Part shown: piece after piece, positions 25,401 to 33,742 of the stretch | Numbering within the stretch: position 1 is the first letter of the stretch | Layout of the letters: every line of letters starts with the position of its first letter | NCBI GenBank assembly: GCA_029565065.1 | Contig: JAKQOW010000178.1 | Location: 1-64,000 of the forward strand | DNA from: Acidobacteriota bacterium | Lineage (GTDB): Bacteria; Acidobacteriota; JAAYUB01 | Direction of reading: 5' to 3' | DNA: 64,000 nt | Translations under genes and position numbers: made by a program | The notes under the pieces: model-generated | What the model saw: only the letters and a program-made list of their open reading frames with translations | What the model was told of the DNA's origin: nothing | The model's database searches: none

Positions 25401-28400
25401 ATGTGGTCCAGCGCCTGGGCGTCGCCGTCGAAGTGGTACGTGTAGCGCTCCTCCGCCGGCAGGTTGAAGATCTGATTCGTCAGATCGGGATCGACTTCGT
25501 CGGTGGCCGGGTACATGGCCCCGAGCGGATCCGGGCTGCCGGTGATCTGCCCCAGGGGATCCACGTAACCGCTGGTGAACTCGAAGGAGTTGAAGTCGCC
25601 CACCACCACCAGCGGGATGTCCGGGTAGGTGGTCTGATACTGCTGGACGAACTGGGAGATGCGGTACGCCTGGGTCCAGCGCTTCACGCGCACGCGGTCG
25701 CTGGCGTCATCGATGGACCGGTTGTGCACCACCAGCACGCTCACGGGAATATCCATCAGGCCGGCCGAGTGGTAGGCCTCGAGGAGCAGCGGCGGCCGGT
25801 CATGCAGGAGGTAGGTCGTCCCGCCGTAGTCGAACGTGTCGTCGGGCTGCACCTGGTACCAGTTGACGATGGTCATGGTGTCGCGCACCAGGAAGCCCAC
25901 GTCGATGCTGCCGATGTCCCAGCCTTCCTCCAGCACGGCGGTGTAGTTCAGGGTCGGGTCGTCGGCGGCGATCTGGGTCGCCAGATCATCAAGCACGGTG
26001 ATGTTTTCCACTTCCTGGACGCCCAGGATGTCGGGCGCGCCCAGCACGGTGCGCACCTGGAGCGACGCCTTGTTCAAGCGGTCGGCGTACTCCTGCGCGC
26101 TGAAGACATCGTCGTCCTTGTCCGGATCATCCACCGTGTCGTAGATCCGGTAGAAGTTCTGGGTGGCGACGGTGAACTCGCCCGGGTTGCGATCCCGCAC
26201 CGCCCGGGGCAGCGCCGGGTTGGTCAGGGTGAGGGTCACGGGCAGGATCTGGTAGTCGCCGAACGAGTAGCCCAGCGGTCCCACGGCGTCGAAGGTGGCG
26301 CCGCCGAAGACCTCGGCCTCGGGCAGGGTTAGTCCGTTGGGATCCAGGTCGAACACCTCCGGGTTGCTGTCGTACACCGGCTGCCCGACGAGGCCGGGAT
26401 ACTCGATGCCGGGTTCCCGGAATTTCAAATTCGGGCCGGACGTCATGGTGACGTCGCCGTACTGGTCCGTGGGGCTGGTGGCCCGGGCGCCGGTCACCTC
26501 GACCAGCATGCTCTCGTAGCGCTCCAGCTCGATGGCCGGCCACGGCTGGGTGCCCACGGGCGTGACGCCGTCCAGGACCACCGTCGCCGGCAGGCTGTTG
26601 CCGCTGGAATTGACCGTGACCAGGGGGGCGAGCGACGGTGTGCCGATCTCGGTGAAATCGTAATACTCCGTCACGACGCCCTGGACGTCGACGTTGTCAC
26701 CCACCGCCACGCCCGTCGGCGCCGTGAGGGTGAAGACGAAGATGCCCTCGGAGGTGTCGTCGTCGCCGTCGTCGGAGCCGTCGGGCGTCTGGATGAAGAA
26801 GCCGTTGGTGTCCAGCGCGGTGACGATGTTGCCGCGGGTCATGACCAAGTCGTACAGATACGGCGAGGTCAATCCGTTGCCCTGGATCTGGGCGATGGTG
26901 TACTCGGGGATGACGATCACGCAGCCGGCGAAGGTGCCGCCGGCGATGGGCGTGCCGGGCGAGAAGCGGGCCCCGCCGGAGCCGGTGGCCACGGTGTGCT
27001 TCACCCACGTGGTGCCCGTGATGTCCGGATCCCGGGTCAGGCTCTGGTTGTCGCCGCCATCGGCGCCGTATGTGGCGACGGCCTGTTCCACCGCCGTGGT
27101 GTCGGTCAGGGTGACCGTGTCGCCGTCGTTGTTCAAACCGAGTGCGCCGGTGGACGCGATCTGCACCTCAGCGCCGCCGAACAGGCCCATGGGCGTCCCG
27201 CCGCCGAACACCACGATGGCGCAGCCGGCCGCCACAGTGGTCCCGGCGGGGAAGACGTGCCGGACGCCGGTGGCGTCGGAGAGAGTCCAGCCGGAAAGGT
27301 CCTTGTCGGACAGGGACGTGTTGACGATCTCCACAAACTCGTCCTGGGTGGTGTTCACCGTACCGTCACCGTTAGCGTCGCCGGCGGTGGCGTCCGGGTC
27401 GGCGTGGATCTCGTTGATCACCATGTACTGCACCCGGCGGTTGGTGGCGCCGGGGGTGTTGTAGGCTTCACCCTCGACCGGCGTGCCGGTGTAGCCGGTG
27501 ATGCCGGCCAGGTCGAAGTCGTTGCGCACCCAGTCGGCGGCGGTGTCGGTGTCGGTGCCGTCGGGGATGCGCGAGGCGCCGCCGGGGGCGAAGGGTAGTC
27601 CGTCGTAGGCCACCCCCAGGGAAGGCACGCCGTAGGTTCGATCTCCTGCCCCGCCGTCATTGACGGCAACCGCGTCGACGATCTGGGTCCAGGGGGCCGT
27701 GTCGAACACGCCGTCGTCGTTCGTGTCCAGGTCATTGCCCAGGGCGCCGGTGAATCCCTCCACCAGCAGCAGCGTGAGTGTGCCGTTCTCCAGCGAATTG
27801 GCGGCAAGGTTGGCGAGATAGAAACCGTTGGCGTCGGTGGTGCCCACGGCGATCACTTCGTCCACCACGCCCACGTTTCCGGAGTCACCTTCGATCTCCA
27901 GGACGGTCAGCGCGGAGTAGTCGTAGTTGGGAGCGCCGAAGATCTCGACGAACTCCACATCCGTCCCGGTGGTGCTGGCCGAAAATTCGTTGATCACCGG
28001 GGGGCGCGGCACGGCGGCGTTGGCGGCGCCGGGCGTGTTGAACGCCTCGCCGAACACCGGCGTGCCGGTGTAGCCGGTGATGCCGGCCAGGTCGAAGTCG
28101 TTGCGCACCCAGTCGGCGGCGGTGTCGGTGTCGGCACCGTCAGGAATGCGCGACGCGCCGCCCGGAGCGAAGGGCAGACCGTCATACGACACGCCCAGAA
28201 CCGGCACGCCGTACATCAGGTCCGAGGCGCCGCCGTCATGGACGGCCACCGCGTCCAGGATCTGGGTCCAGGGCGTGGAGTCGAACACGCCGTCGTTGTC
28301 CGTGTCGAGGTCGTTCCCGGCGCTGCCGGTGAAATCCTCCACCAGCAAGAGGGTGATGGTGCCGTTCTCCAGCGCGTTGGCCGCCAGCGAGGCGAGCCAG

Positions 28401-29245
28401 AACCCGCTGGCGTCGGTGGTGCCCACGGGGATCACTTCGTCGATGGTACCGGCGGAGGTACCCGAGTCCCCCTCGATCTCGAGGATGGTCAGGTGCGAGT
28501 AGTCGGTATTGGGGATGGCGAAGATCTCGACGAACTCGACATCCGTGCCGGTGGTGCTGGCCGAAAACTCATTGATCTTGGGGCTGTTGCAAGTGGCCGT
28601 ATGGCTGCCGAGACCGTCGAAGGTGTCCTGGGCGTAGCCATCCCATTCCACGCTGGGATCGAAGGCATTGGAGCCGTCCGGGTCGCCAGCGCACACCGAG
28701 GCCATGCGGCGCAGGGTGTTGTTGGCGGTGGAGGTGAGCCCTGTGCCCCACTCGGTGCCCGGATCAAAGCCGATCTGGCCGATCACGTCCAGGACGGTCC
28801 CGCCGGCGCCGCCTTTCCGAAGTTCCAGCGCATCATTCCCGTTGAACAGACCAATACCCGTCGTCTGGTCGGCCTGCGCCAGAATCGTGGCATTGGCGGA
28901 AGAATGAGCCAAGATGTACACATCACCGCTGGCGACGGTCCCGGTTAGTGCAATAGTGGTTCCGGAAGTCGACCCATTCGAGTATTGCAGGATGACGTAG
29001 TTCCCGGCGGCGAGATCAATGGTTGCGCCGGTGCCGTTGTAGATCTCCAGCGCCTTGTTGTTGCTGCTCCCCTCGACATACTCGGAGAAGAACAGGTCGG
29101 CGGTCTGGGCGCTGGCCGGGACGGCCAGCAGCCACACGGCCGCGAGCAGCGCCAAGGTCGTCGCCGCGAGCCGCGCCGGCGCGGCGGCGTTCCGTGAAGT
29201 ATGGGTCCCGCGGAAAAATCGGGTGGTACAGGCAATCGCTGACAT
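22487..29245 (-). CDS. Giant secreted ExeM-like nuclease with adhesion-type domains
   Basis: Encodes 2252 residues; AGGAGG precedes the ATG. Residues 1-47 are a signal peptide. Next come a lamin-tail-like domain (about 50-200), two tandem copies of a 194-residue lamin-tail-related unit starting [19 protein letters not shown] (about 222 and 416), and another lamin-tail domain from about 607 ([10 protein letters not shown]). An OB-like segment (about 775-910) leads into an endonuclease/exonuclease/phosphatase domain at about 1022-1327, with [26 protein letters not shown] and SDHDGL. The tail has an SdrD-like domain ([11 protein letters not shown], 1330-1445), an InlB-like repeat, two cadherin-like domains (about 1518-1703), unclassified beta domains and a fibronectin III domain (about 1942-2028). 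It probably degrades extracellular DNA at the cell surface or in biofilm. Confidence 0.9.
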   Translation of the reverse strand: MSAIACTTRFFRGTHTSRNAAAPARLAATTLALLAAVWLLAVPASAQTADLFFSEYVEGSSNNKALEIYNGTGATIDLAAGNYVILQYSNGSTSGTTIALTGTVASGDVYILAHSSANATILAQADQTTGIGLFNGNDALELRKGGAGGTVLDVIGQIGFDPGTEWGTGLTSTANNTLRRMASVCAGDPDGSNAFDPSVEWDGYAQDTFDGLGSHTATCNSPKINEFSASTTGTDVEFVEIFAIPNTDYSHLTILEIEGDSGTSAGTIDEVIPVGTTDASGFWLASLAANALENGTITLLLVEDFTGSAGNDLDTDNDGVFDSTPWTQILDAVAVHDGGASDLMYGVPVLGVSYDGLPFAPGGASRIPDGADTDTAADWVRNDFDLAGITGYTGTPVFGEAFNTPGAANAAVPRPPVINEFSASTTGTDVEFVEIFGAPNYDYSALTVLEIEGDSGNVGVVDEVIAVGTTDANGFYLANLAANSLENGTLTLLLVEGFTGALGNDLDTNDDGVFDTAPWTQIVDAVAVNDGGAGDRTYGVPSLGVAYDGLPFAPGGASRIPDGTDTDTAADWVRNDFDLAGITGYTGTPVEGEAYNTPGATNRRVQYMVINEIHADPDATAGDANGDGTVNTTQDEFVEIVNTSLSDKDLSGWTLSDATGVRHVFPAGTTVAAGCAIVVFGGGTPMGLFGGAEVQIASTGALGLNNDGDTVTLTDTTAVEQAVATYGADGGDNQSLTRDPDITGTTWVKHTVATGSGGARFSPGTPIAGGTFAGCVIVIPEYTIAQIQGNGLTSPYLYDLVMTRGNIVTALDTNGFFIQTPDGSDDGDDDTSEGIFVFTLTAPTGVAVGDNVDVQGVVTEYYDFTEIGTPSLAPLVTVNSSGNSLPATVVLDGVTPVGTQPWPAIELERYESMLVEVTGARATSPTDQYGDVTMTSGPNLKFREPGIEYPGLVGQPVYDSNPEVFDLDPNGLTLPEAEVFGGATFDAVGPLGYSFGDYQILPVTLTLTNPALPRAVRDRNPGEFTVATQNFYRIYDTVDDPDKDDDVFSAQEYADRLNKASLQVRTVLGAPDILGVQEVENITVLDDLATQIAADDPTLNYTAVLEEGWDIGSIDVGFLVRDTMTIVNWYQVQPDDTFDYGGTTYLLHDRPPLLLEAYHSAGLMDIPVSVLVVHNRSIDDASDRVRVKRWTQAYRISQFVQQYQTTYPDIPLVVVGDFNSFEFTSGYVDPLGQITGSPDPLGAMYPATDEVDPDLTNQIFNLPAEERYTYHFDGDAQALDHILTSASAAPLVVEMQAGRGNTDVPRDYLDDPNTPLFCSDHDGLVLYLRTAAVGDWVWNDLDQDGVQDVGESGVAGVWVSLYTAADEFLASVQTDDKGEYYFDGLLPGDYYLIFDAPDGYVLTLADQGGDDATDSDADQSTGYTAVFTLTAGEENKTLDAGLIEVFTITATADPGGTIDPIGDVVVWIHADQTFTITADAGNTIRDVLVDDVSQGSIATYTFYDVTADHTIEAVFNRPPVAVDDGYTAFEDNTLSVTAVSGLLANDSDPDGDPLTAAAVTLPANGTLALQPDGSFDYMPNPGYNGSDSFTYQASDGELVSAPATVTITVKPVNDPPVAANLSLTTVVDMPVSATLPGVDPDGDALVFHIVTEPSLGVLSGFDPNTGAFTYVPNPFVTGEDTFTFTVSDGEFTSAPATVTVTILPLLYQTFAAHVVANDEWFTTMWVTNAGDTPTPVFAHAFGADGHLLEAVALGDLSPQATLAVNAGDIFGEAAMAGDAWVRIGTQAPALGMLAFGTSDHQTYSAMPMFDWAAYELVFPYVYISDIWFTGVTLINVGPTEADVILEAVSESGEILGQADVAIPSRGKYVRMVDQIFTVDDPNAIRFIRVTATSPLIGFELFGTSLGQGVAGLPAFAEEAVDVSGKVRAAADDDPAEGLGVMSVPPGFWGWGLSGDSIQLDWDPNPAGEGVLYYNVYDKDDIYTTLLGSTEETRFTVTGLQPETCYRYQVRAVNAEGLESLDTKWLVVCTLAEGQTDYAYRIFYNEVPDPAAYMTGMTVSNLGDVPATVQITLYDAAGAALWQEAWDVQSLEQITRELPAMVGGSVPPGTAYLKAGADSPILGFELFHNLLDKADTFRVDCVAGTDRGSQQVAFPMVRGGADWSTSLRITDLAGSDQELTVEAFAASGALVGYWTAPLAAHGQLETTLEAMFPGHGAAVVSLKMTATGRINATLVTVSSDLTRMAATSGLPVN

Positions 29246-29454
29246 GATGCCTCCTGGGTCAAATCAATTGTCGAATTTAAAAAATTATCGTAGCACCAAA
29301 CGGCTCAATTTTCATGCAATAAAATTGACACTCCGACGGACGATTCCGGAGTGCCCGTAGAAGAGTATGTCCGCGGCAAGATTGTATGGAATATTGGAAT
29401 GCAGAGGCGGGTGGGGAGCTTGCCAACGGTCAACGATCGGGAATCAACCATTAC
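29246..29454. other. AT-rich leader region, no gene seen
   Basis: Divergent spacer between the ExeM-like and hydroxyproline dehydratase genes. Its first 90 bases are unusually AT-rich for this genome and probably hold the promoter of the reverse-strand secreted protein, but no confident -35/-10 pair was found. The rest, to 29454, shows no recognisable element. Confidence 0.4.
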
Positions 29455-29608
29455 CTGTTTACTGTTTACTATTTACTATTAACACTCGATTGCGAGCACG
29501 ATTACGATTACGATTACGATTACGAATTACGAGCACGAAATCCGAAGTCCAATGTCCGATGTCCGATGATCGGGAACGAGCCTCGAGCCTCCAGCTTCGA
29601 GCCTCGAT
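29455..29608. repeat. Heptamer arrays upstream of the dehydratase gene
   Basis: Order: GTTTACT heptamers (29456-29482), a GATTAC array (29484-29540), CCGATGT heptamers (29543-29570) and CCTCGAG heptamers (29575-29608). The array ends 20 bp before the ATG of the hydroxyproline dehydratase gene, one of the few cases where the composite repeat faces a gene start. Confidence 0.88.
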
Positions 29609-29628
29609 TACAAGAATGAGGTGAGGCC

Positions 29629-30663
29629 ATGTTCGAAGATTGGGATTGGCGACCGCCCGAAGGGTGGACGGTGATCGAGACGCTGGACGCTCACGCCGCC
29701 GGGGAGCCGCTGCGGATCATCACCGCCGGGCTGCCGCCTGTTCCCGGGGCGACGATCCTGGATAAGCGCCGGTTCTTCCGCGACCACCTCGACTGGGTGC
29801 GCACCGGGCTGATGCATGAACCGCGGGGACACGGAGACATGTACGGCGCCGTCCTCACGGAGCCGGTGACGCCCGACGGCGACCTCGGCGTCTTCTTCCT
29901 CCACAACGAGGGGTACAGCACCATGTGCGGGCACGCCATGGTGGCGCTCGGCACCGCGCTCGTCGACACCGGCCTGCTCCGCCGCGGCGGCGACGCGCCG
30001 GAGATCCGCCTGGACACCCCCGCCGGCCGGGTGGCCGTCACCGCCCACCGCGAGGGCGGCCGGGTGCGCCGGGTCACCTTCCGCAACGTGCCGTCGTTCG
30101 TCTTCCGCGCCGGCATCACCGTGGACGTGCCGGGCGTGGGTCCCGTGCGCGGGGACGTGGCGTTCGGCGGCGCGTTCTACTTTTTCTGCGAGGCCGGACC
30201 GTTGGGGGTTGCCCTGGCGCCCGGCGCCGCGGCCCAACTCATCGACCTGGGGCGCCGCATCAAGCGCGCCGCCGCGGAGCAGTGCCCACCCGTTCATCCT
30301 TTCGAAGCGGACCTCAGCTTCCTGTACGGCGTCATCTTCACCGGGCCGCCGGCGGACCCCCGCCATCACAGCCGCAACGTCTGCGTGTTCGCCGACGGCG
30401 AGGTGGACCGCTCCCCCACCGGCACCGGTGTCTCGGCCCGCGCCGCCATCCACCACGCCCGCGGCGAGCTGGCGCCGGGCCAGGCCATCGCCATCGAAAG
30501 CCTGATCGACACAGTGTTCGAGGTGCGCGTGGCCGAGGTGACGGCGTTCGGCGACTACCCGGCGGTCATCCCCGAGGTGACGGGCTCGGCGGCGGTGACG
30601 GGGCGCCACCGCTTCTGTTTCGATCCCGACGACCCGCTGCGGCATGGGTTCTTCATCCGGTGA
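29629..30663 (+). CDS. trans-3-hydroxy-L-proline dehydratase (proline racemase family)
   Basis: Encodes 344 residues; GAGGTGAGG precedes the ATG. It belongs to the proline racemase superfamily. The first catalytic cysteine is present (Cys100 in MCGHA), while the second is replaced by Thr264 in DRSPTGTG. This Cys-to-Thr change defines trans-3-hydroxyproline dehydratases (EC 4.2.1.77), which convert the substrate to pyrroline-2-carboxylate instead of racemising. Blocks such as EPRGHGDMYGAVL, FLHNEGYSTMCGHA and FEADLSFLYG match the human enzyme L3HYPDH closely as I remember it. HypD and its regulator lie about 3 kb downstream, so a hydroxyproline-use locus is likely, although an unrelated permease gene intervenes. 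Confidence 0.92.
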   Translation: MFEDWDWRPPEGWTVIETLDAHAAGEPLRIITAGLPPVPGATILDKRRFFRDHLDWVRTGLMHEPRGHGDMYGAVLTEPVTPDGDLGVFFLHNEGYSTMCGHAMVALGTALVDTGLLRRGGDAPEIRLDTPAGRVAVTAHREGGRVRRVTFRNVPSFVFRAGITVDVPGVGPVRGDVAFGGAFYFFCEAGPLGVALAPGAAAQLIDLGRRIKRAAAEQCPPVHPFEADLSFLYGVIFTGPPADPRHHSRNVCVFADGEVDRSPTGTGVSARAAIHHARGELAPGQAIAIESLIDTVFEVRVAEVTAFGDYPAVIPEVTGSAAVTGRHRFCFDPDDPLRHGFFIR

Positions 30664-30692
30664 GCGCCGGCGATTCGCCCAGCCGGACTTTC

Positions 30693-30882
30693 ACCACAGA
30701 GACACAAAGGCCACAATCCATTTGTCATTGATCATTTTTCATTTCTCATCTGTCATTTGAGAATAGCAAATGGGCTCATCGGAGAAGAATCTGTATGGGT
30801 CATCTGTGAACTTGGAACATGCGAACGGGTGAACCCGCGACATTCTGGAACGAGACTCGAGCCTCTAGCCTCGAGTCTCGCC
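30693..30882. repeat. AATGAAA and CCTCGAG heptamers with CACAGAGACAC block
   Basis: A TTCACCACAGAGACACAAAG block (30691-30710) is followed by reverse AATGAAA heptamers (TTTCATT type, 30722-30764). After a stretch without clear repeats, GGAACGAGACTCGAG opens a CCTCGAG array (30850-30882), which ends about 24 bp from the stop codon of the FtsX-type permease gene. Confidence 0.8.
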
Positions 30883-30905
30883 TGAAGAAACGCCGTGAAT
30901 GTCTT

Positions 30906-33323
30906 TCACTGGTGCTTGATCGCCGCGGCGGGATCGGTGGCAGCGGCGCGCAGCACGTGCGCCCCCACTGTGAGCACCGTCACCGCGGCCACCGCGGCCA
31001 GCGGCAGCACGAACAGCCATGGCGCCAGGCCCGCCCGGACCGCGAACCCCTCCAGCCACAAACGCACCCCCAGCGCCGCGACGGGTGCGGCTACGACAAA
31101 GCCCACGCCCATCAGCAGCAGGAACTCGCCTGTCAGCCACATCGTGATGCGGCCAGTGGAGGCACCCAGCACCTTGCGAATGCCGATCTCCCGGGTCCGC
31201 TGCACCGCCATGAACGCCGCCAGCCCGAAGATGCCGAGCGCGTTCACCAGCAGCGCCAGCAGCGTGAAAAGCCCCACCACCGTGCCGGCCCTTTCGTCAC
31301 CGCGGAACTGCTCGTCGTAATAGTCTTCGAGCAGGAAATACTCGAATGGGTTGCCAGGGAAGAACGCCCGGAACGATCGCTCCACTTGCCGCATCGCCGC
31401 GGCACGCTGGCCGGGCTGCATCTTCACGGCGAACACGCCGCGCAAATCGCGGCCGTACGGCATGAGCCGGAACAGGTGCGGTTCCACCGCCTGCTTCGGC
31501 GATTGCTGGTGATGGTCCCGGACCACACCCACAATGGTGAAGATGTCGCCCCAGTAATCCACCGGCTGGCCCACCGCGTCCGCCGGCCGGGCGAAACCGA
31601 GCCAGCGGGTGGCTGTCTCGTTGGGGACCAGGGCGCGGGCGTCGGCGGGGAACTTGCGGGAGAACCCCCGTCCGTGCACGACTCGGAAACCGAGCAGGCC
31701 CAGGTAGTCGTAATCGACTCCCACGATCTGGTAGTTCTTGCCCCGCCCCGGATCCTCGCCCGCCCGGCGGATCGCACCGGCATCCCACAGGATCTGGCGA
31801 CCCGGCACCTCGGTGCCCACGCATGCGCCCTGAACCGCCGGGTAGCGGGCCAGCTCCTCCTTGAACGCTTCCACCTGGGCCGGGAAGTTGTCGCCCCGCA
31901 CTCGCGGCGCCGGCAGCACCAGGACGTCCCGCCGGTCGAAACCGAGATCCCGGTCCTTCAGAAAGGCCACCTGGTGGTACACCGCCAGGCTGGCCGTGGC
32001 CAGCACGAACGTAGCCACAAACTGGAACACCACCAGCGCCTTGCGCAGCGCCGCGCCGCGCGCCCGGCCCGGCTGGTCCCGCAGCACCGCCGCCGGCTGG
32101 AACGCGGAGAGGGCCAGGACCGGGTAGATCCCCGACGCGATCACCCCGGCGGCGAACAGGGCCGGCACCAGGGGCCAGGCGGCGGTGTCCGCCCACAGTC
32201 GGTACCCGGCCGGCGTGCCCGTCAGCTCGGCGAATGACGGCAGCAGCGCGCAGTACAAGGCGAAGGCGATCGCCGCCGCCAGGGCGTTAAGCGCCAGGTT
32301 TTCCACTAAGAACTGGATCGCCAGCTGCGCGCGGGAAGCCCCCACCACCTTTCGCAGGCCCACCTCCTTGGCCCGCACCAGCGCCCGGGCGGTGGTGAGG
32401 TTCACGTAGTTGACCCAGGCCATGGCCAGCACGAACACGGCGATGATGAGCAGCGTCCGCACCGTGGCCGCGTCACCGCCCGGCTCGAGCTCCTGCATGA
32501 AGGGCGGATCCAGGTGGATGCCGGCCAGGGGTTGCAGCTTCAAGTCGATGCGCAGGTTGTACGCCTTCATCAGCTCACCGGCGTGCGCGTCCACCAGTCC
32601 GGCCAGCTTCCGTTCGAAGCCGGCGGGATCGGCGCCGGGGCGCAGGCGCAGGTAGGTGAAGAAGCCCGTGTGGCCCCAGGCGGCGAGGACGTCCGCGCCG
32701 AACAGCTGCTCCAGATCCCGGAAGGGGAGCAGGAAGTCGCACTTCAGGTGGGCGTTGGGCGGGGCGTCGGCGAACACGCCCGCCACGCGGTAGTCGGCTC
32801 GGCCGTCCAGGGTGAGGGGCCGGCCGAGGGGATCCTCGTCGCCGAAGAACCGTCGGGCGGCCGACCGGGACAGAAACACCCGGCCCGTCCAGTCGGACGC
32901 CGCCAGGGAATCGCCCGCCAGCATGGTGAAGCGCAGGATCGAGGCGATCTGCGGCTCGGCGAAGAAGAGCCGCTCCTCGATGAACCGGATCTGGCGATCC
33001 TTGCGCGCCATCACCGCCCGGTAGCGGAAGATCCGGGCGATCCCCTCCACCTCCGGATAGCTGTCCCGGATGAGGGGAGCGGCCGGCGGGCAGCAGGAGG
33101 CGAAGCGGACGCTCTCGCCCGTTTCCGTGGTTCGCTCGTACCGGAGGCGGTAGACTCGGTCCCAGCCGTCATGGAAGCGGTCGAAGCTCCGTTCGAAGCC
33201 GACATGGTGCAGGATGAGCAGGCAGGCGGCCATCCCCACAGCCAGGCCCAGCACCGTGATCGCGGAAAACAGCGGGTTGCGCATCATCTGGCGGCCGGCT
33301 CGCCGCACGTAGTGTCTCAGCAT
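30906..33323 (-). CDS. Orphan MacB/FtsX-type ABC transporter permease
   Basis: Encodes 805 residues from ATG at 33323 (MLRHYVRRAGRQMMRNPLFS). It has the layout of acidobacterial-type fused FtsX permeases: an N-terminal membrane segment, a periplasmic MacB-PCD-like domain (about 60-270), three membrane segments around FVLAMAWVNYVNLTTARALVRAKEVGLRKVVGA, a second transmembrane and periplasmic half, and a C-terminal copy with RTREIGIRKVLGAS. The duplicated EIG(L/I)RKV(V/L)GA signature marks both FtsX domains. Such proteins work with a LolD/MacB ATPase in lipoprotein handling, export or envelope stress, but none is nearby, so it must share one encoded elsewhere. Confidence 0.9.
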   Translation of the reverse strand: MLRHYVRRAGRQMMRNPLFSAITVLGLAVGMAACLLILHHVGFERSFDRFHDGWDRVYRLRYERTTETGESVRFASCCPPAAPLIRDSYPEVEGIARIFRYRAVMARKDRQIRFIEERLFFAEPQIASILRFTMLAGDSLAASDWTGRVFLSRSAARRFFGDEDPLGRPLTLDGRADYRVAGVFADAPPNAHLKCDFLLPFRDLEQLFGADVLAAWGHTGFFTYLRLRPGADPAGFERKLAGLVDAHAGELMKAYNLRIDLKLQPLAGIHLDPPFMQELEPGGDAATVRTLLIIAVFVLAMAWVNYVNLTTARALVRAKEVGLRKVVGASRAQLAIQFLVENLALNALAAAIAFALYCALLPSFAELTGTPAGYRLWADTAAWPLVPALFAAGVIASGIYPVLALSAFQPAAVLRDQPGRARGAALRKALVVFQFVATFVLATASLAVYHQVAFLKDRDLGFDRRDVLVLPAPRVRGDNFPAQVEAFKEELARYPAVQGACVGTEVPGRQILWDAGAIRRAGEDPGRGKNYQIVGVDYDYLGLLGFRVVHGRGFSRKFPADARALVPNETATRWLGFARPADAVGQPVDYWGDIFTIVGVVRDHHQQSPKQAVEPHLFRLMPYGRDLRGVFAVKMQPGQRAAAMRQVERSFRAFFPGNPFEYFLLEDYYDEQFRGDERAGTVVGLFTLLALLVNALGIFGLAAFMAVQRTREIGIRKVLGASTGRITMWLTGEFLLLMGVGFVVAAPVAALGVRLWLEGFAVRAGLAPWLFVLPLAAVAAVTVLTVGAHVLRAAATDPAAAIKHQ

Positions 33324-33569
33324 GATCGCTCCCTCGCAACTGAGTGGTCGTCGCCTGTCCGTCATGAACCGTTGAAGCACCATTCTACGCGAAGCGGGGA
33401 TTTTTTGATTTCAGATATTGAATGGGAGGGGCGCGCCCGATGCCGTTGGATCGACAAGTACGGCAACCTGATTGGTGGTGTGATTCTGTCGTCTCGCTTG
33501 CGGGTCATTCGAACGACTCGCCCGAGCCAGATCGTGACCGGGTGAGCCAGACAATCATTCAAAGCGAGT
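33324..33569. other. Spacer between permease and HypD terminator
   Basis: No gene is supported. It includes an AT-rich stretch around 33400-33420 that may hold the permease promoter and a GGGCGCGCCC palindrome (33430-33439). A short frame at 33443-33545 reads RWIDKYGNLIGGVIL, but nothing around it supports a gene. Confidence 0.3.
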
Positions 33570-33597
33570 AAAAAAGCTGCCGGCGCGGGCCGGCAGC
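33570..33597 (-). terminator. Intrinsic terminator of the hypD operon
   Basis: On the reverse strand a perfect 9-bp stem (GCTGCCGGC/GCCGGCAGC, 33576-33597) with a 4-base loop runs into six T residues (33575-33570). It lies 145 bp after the hypD stop codon, with no other gene in between. Confidence 0.88.
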
Positions 33598-33682
33598 AAT
33601 GAGACGAGGGCGTTCCCATCCTCGTCGGAGTTGTCGAATCGTTCCCCAACCATCACGTGCGGAGTACCCAGGCAACTCACCT

Positions 33683-33741
33683 CGCCGGTTCGTTGGTTCG
33701 CCGGTTCGCCGGATCGGTTTTCACTCAGGCGGGACGCCTGA
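33683..33741. repeat. GGTTCGCC octamers and TCAGGCG hairpin
   Basis: GGTTCGTT/GGTTCGCC octamers occupy 33687-33717. The hairpin TCAGGCG/CGCCTGA (33725-33741, 3-base loop) follows and stops one base before the hypD stop codon. A similar hairpin stands after the gene at 260-445. Confidence 0.65.
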
Positions 33742-33742
33742 A

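Noticed and set aside
33443..33545. RWIDKYGNLIGG frame as a remnant of a SAM hydroxide adenosyltransferase-like gene
   Set aside because: Only about ten residues look similar, the frame is short and nothing upstream matches; it can arise by chance.
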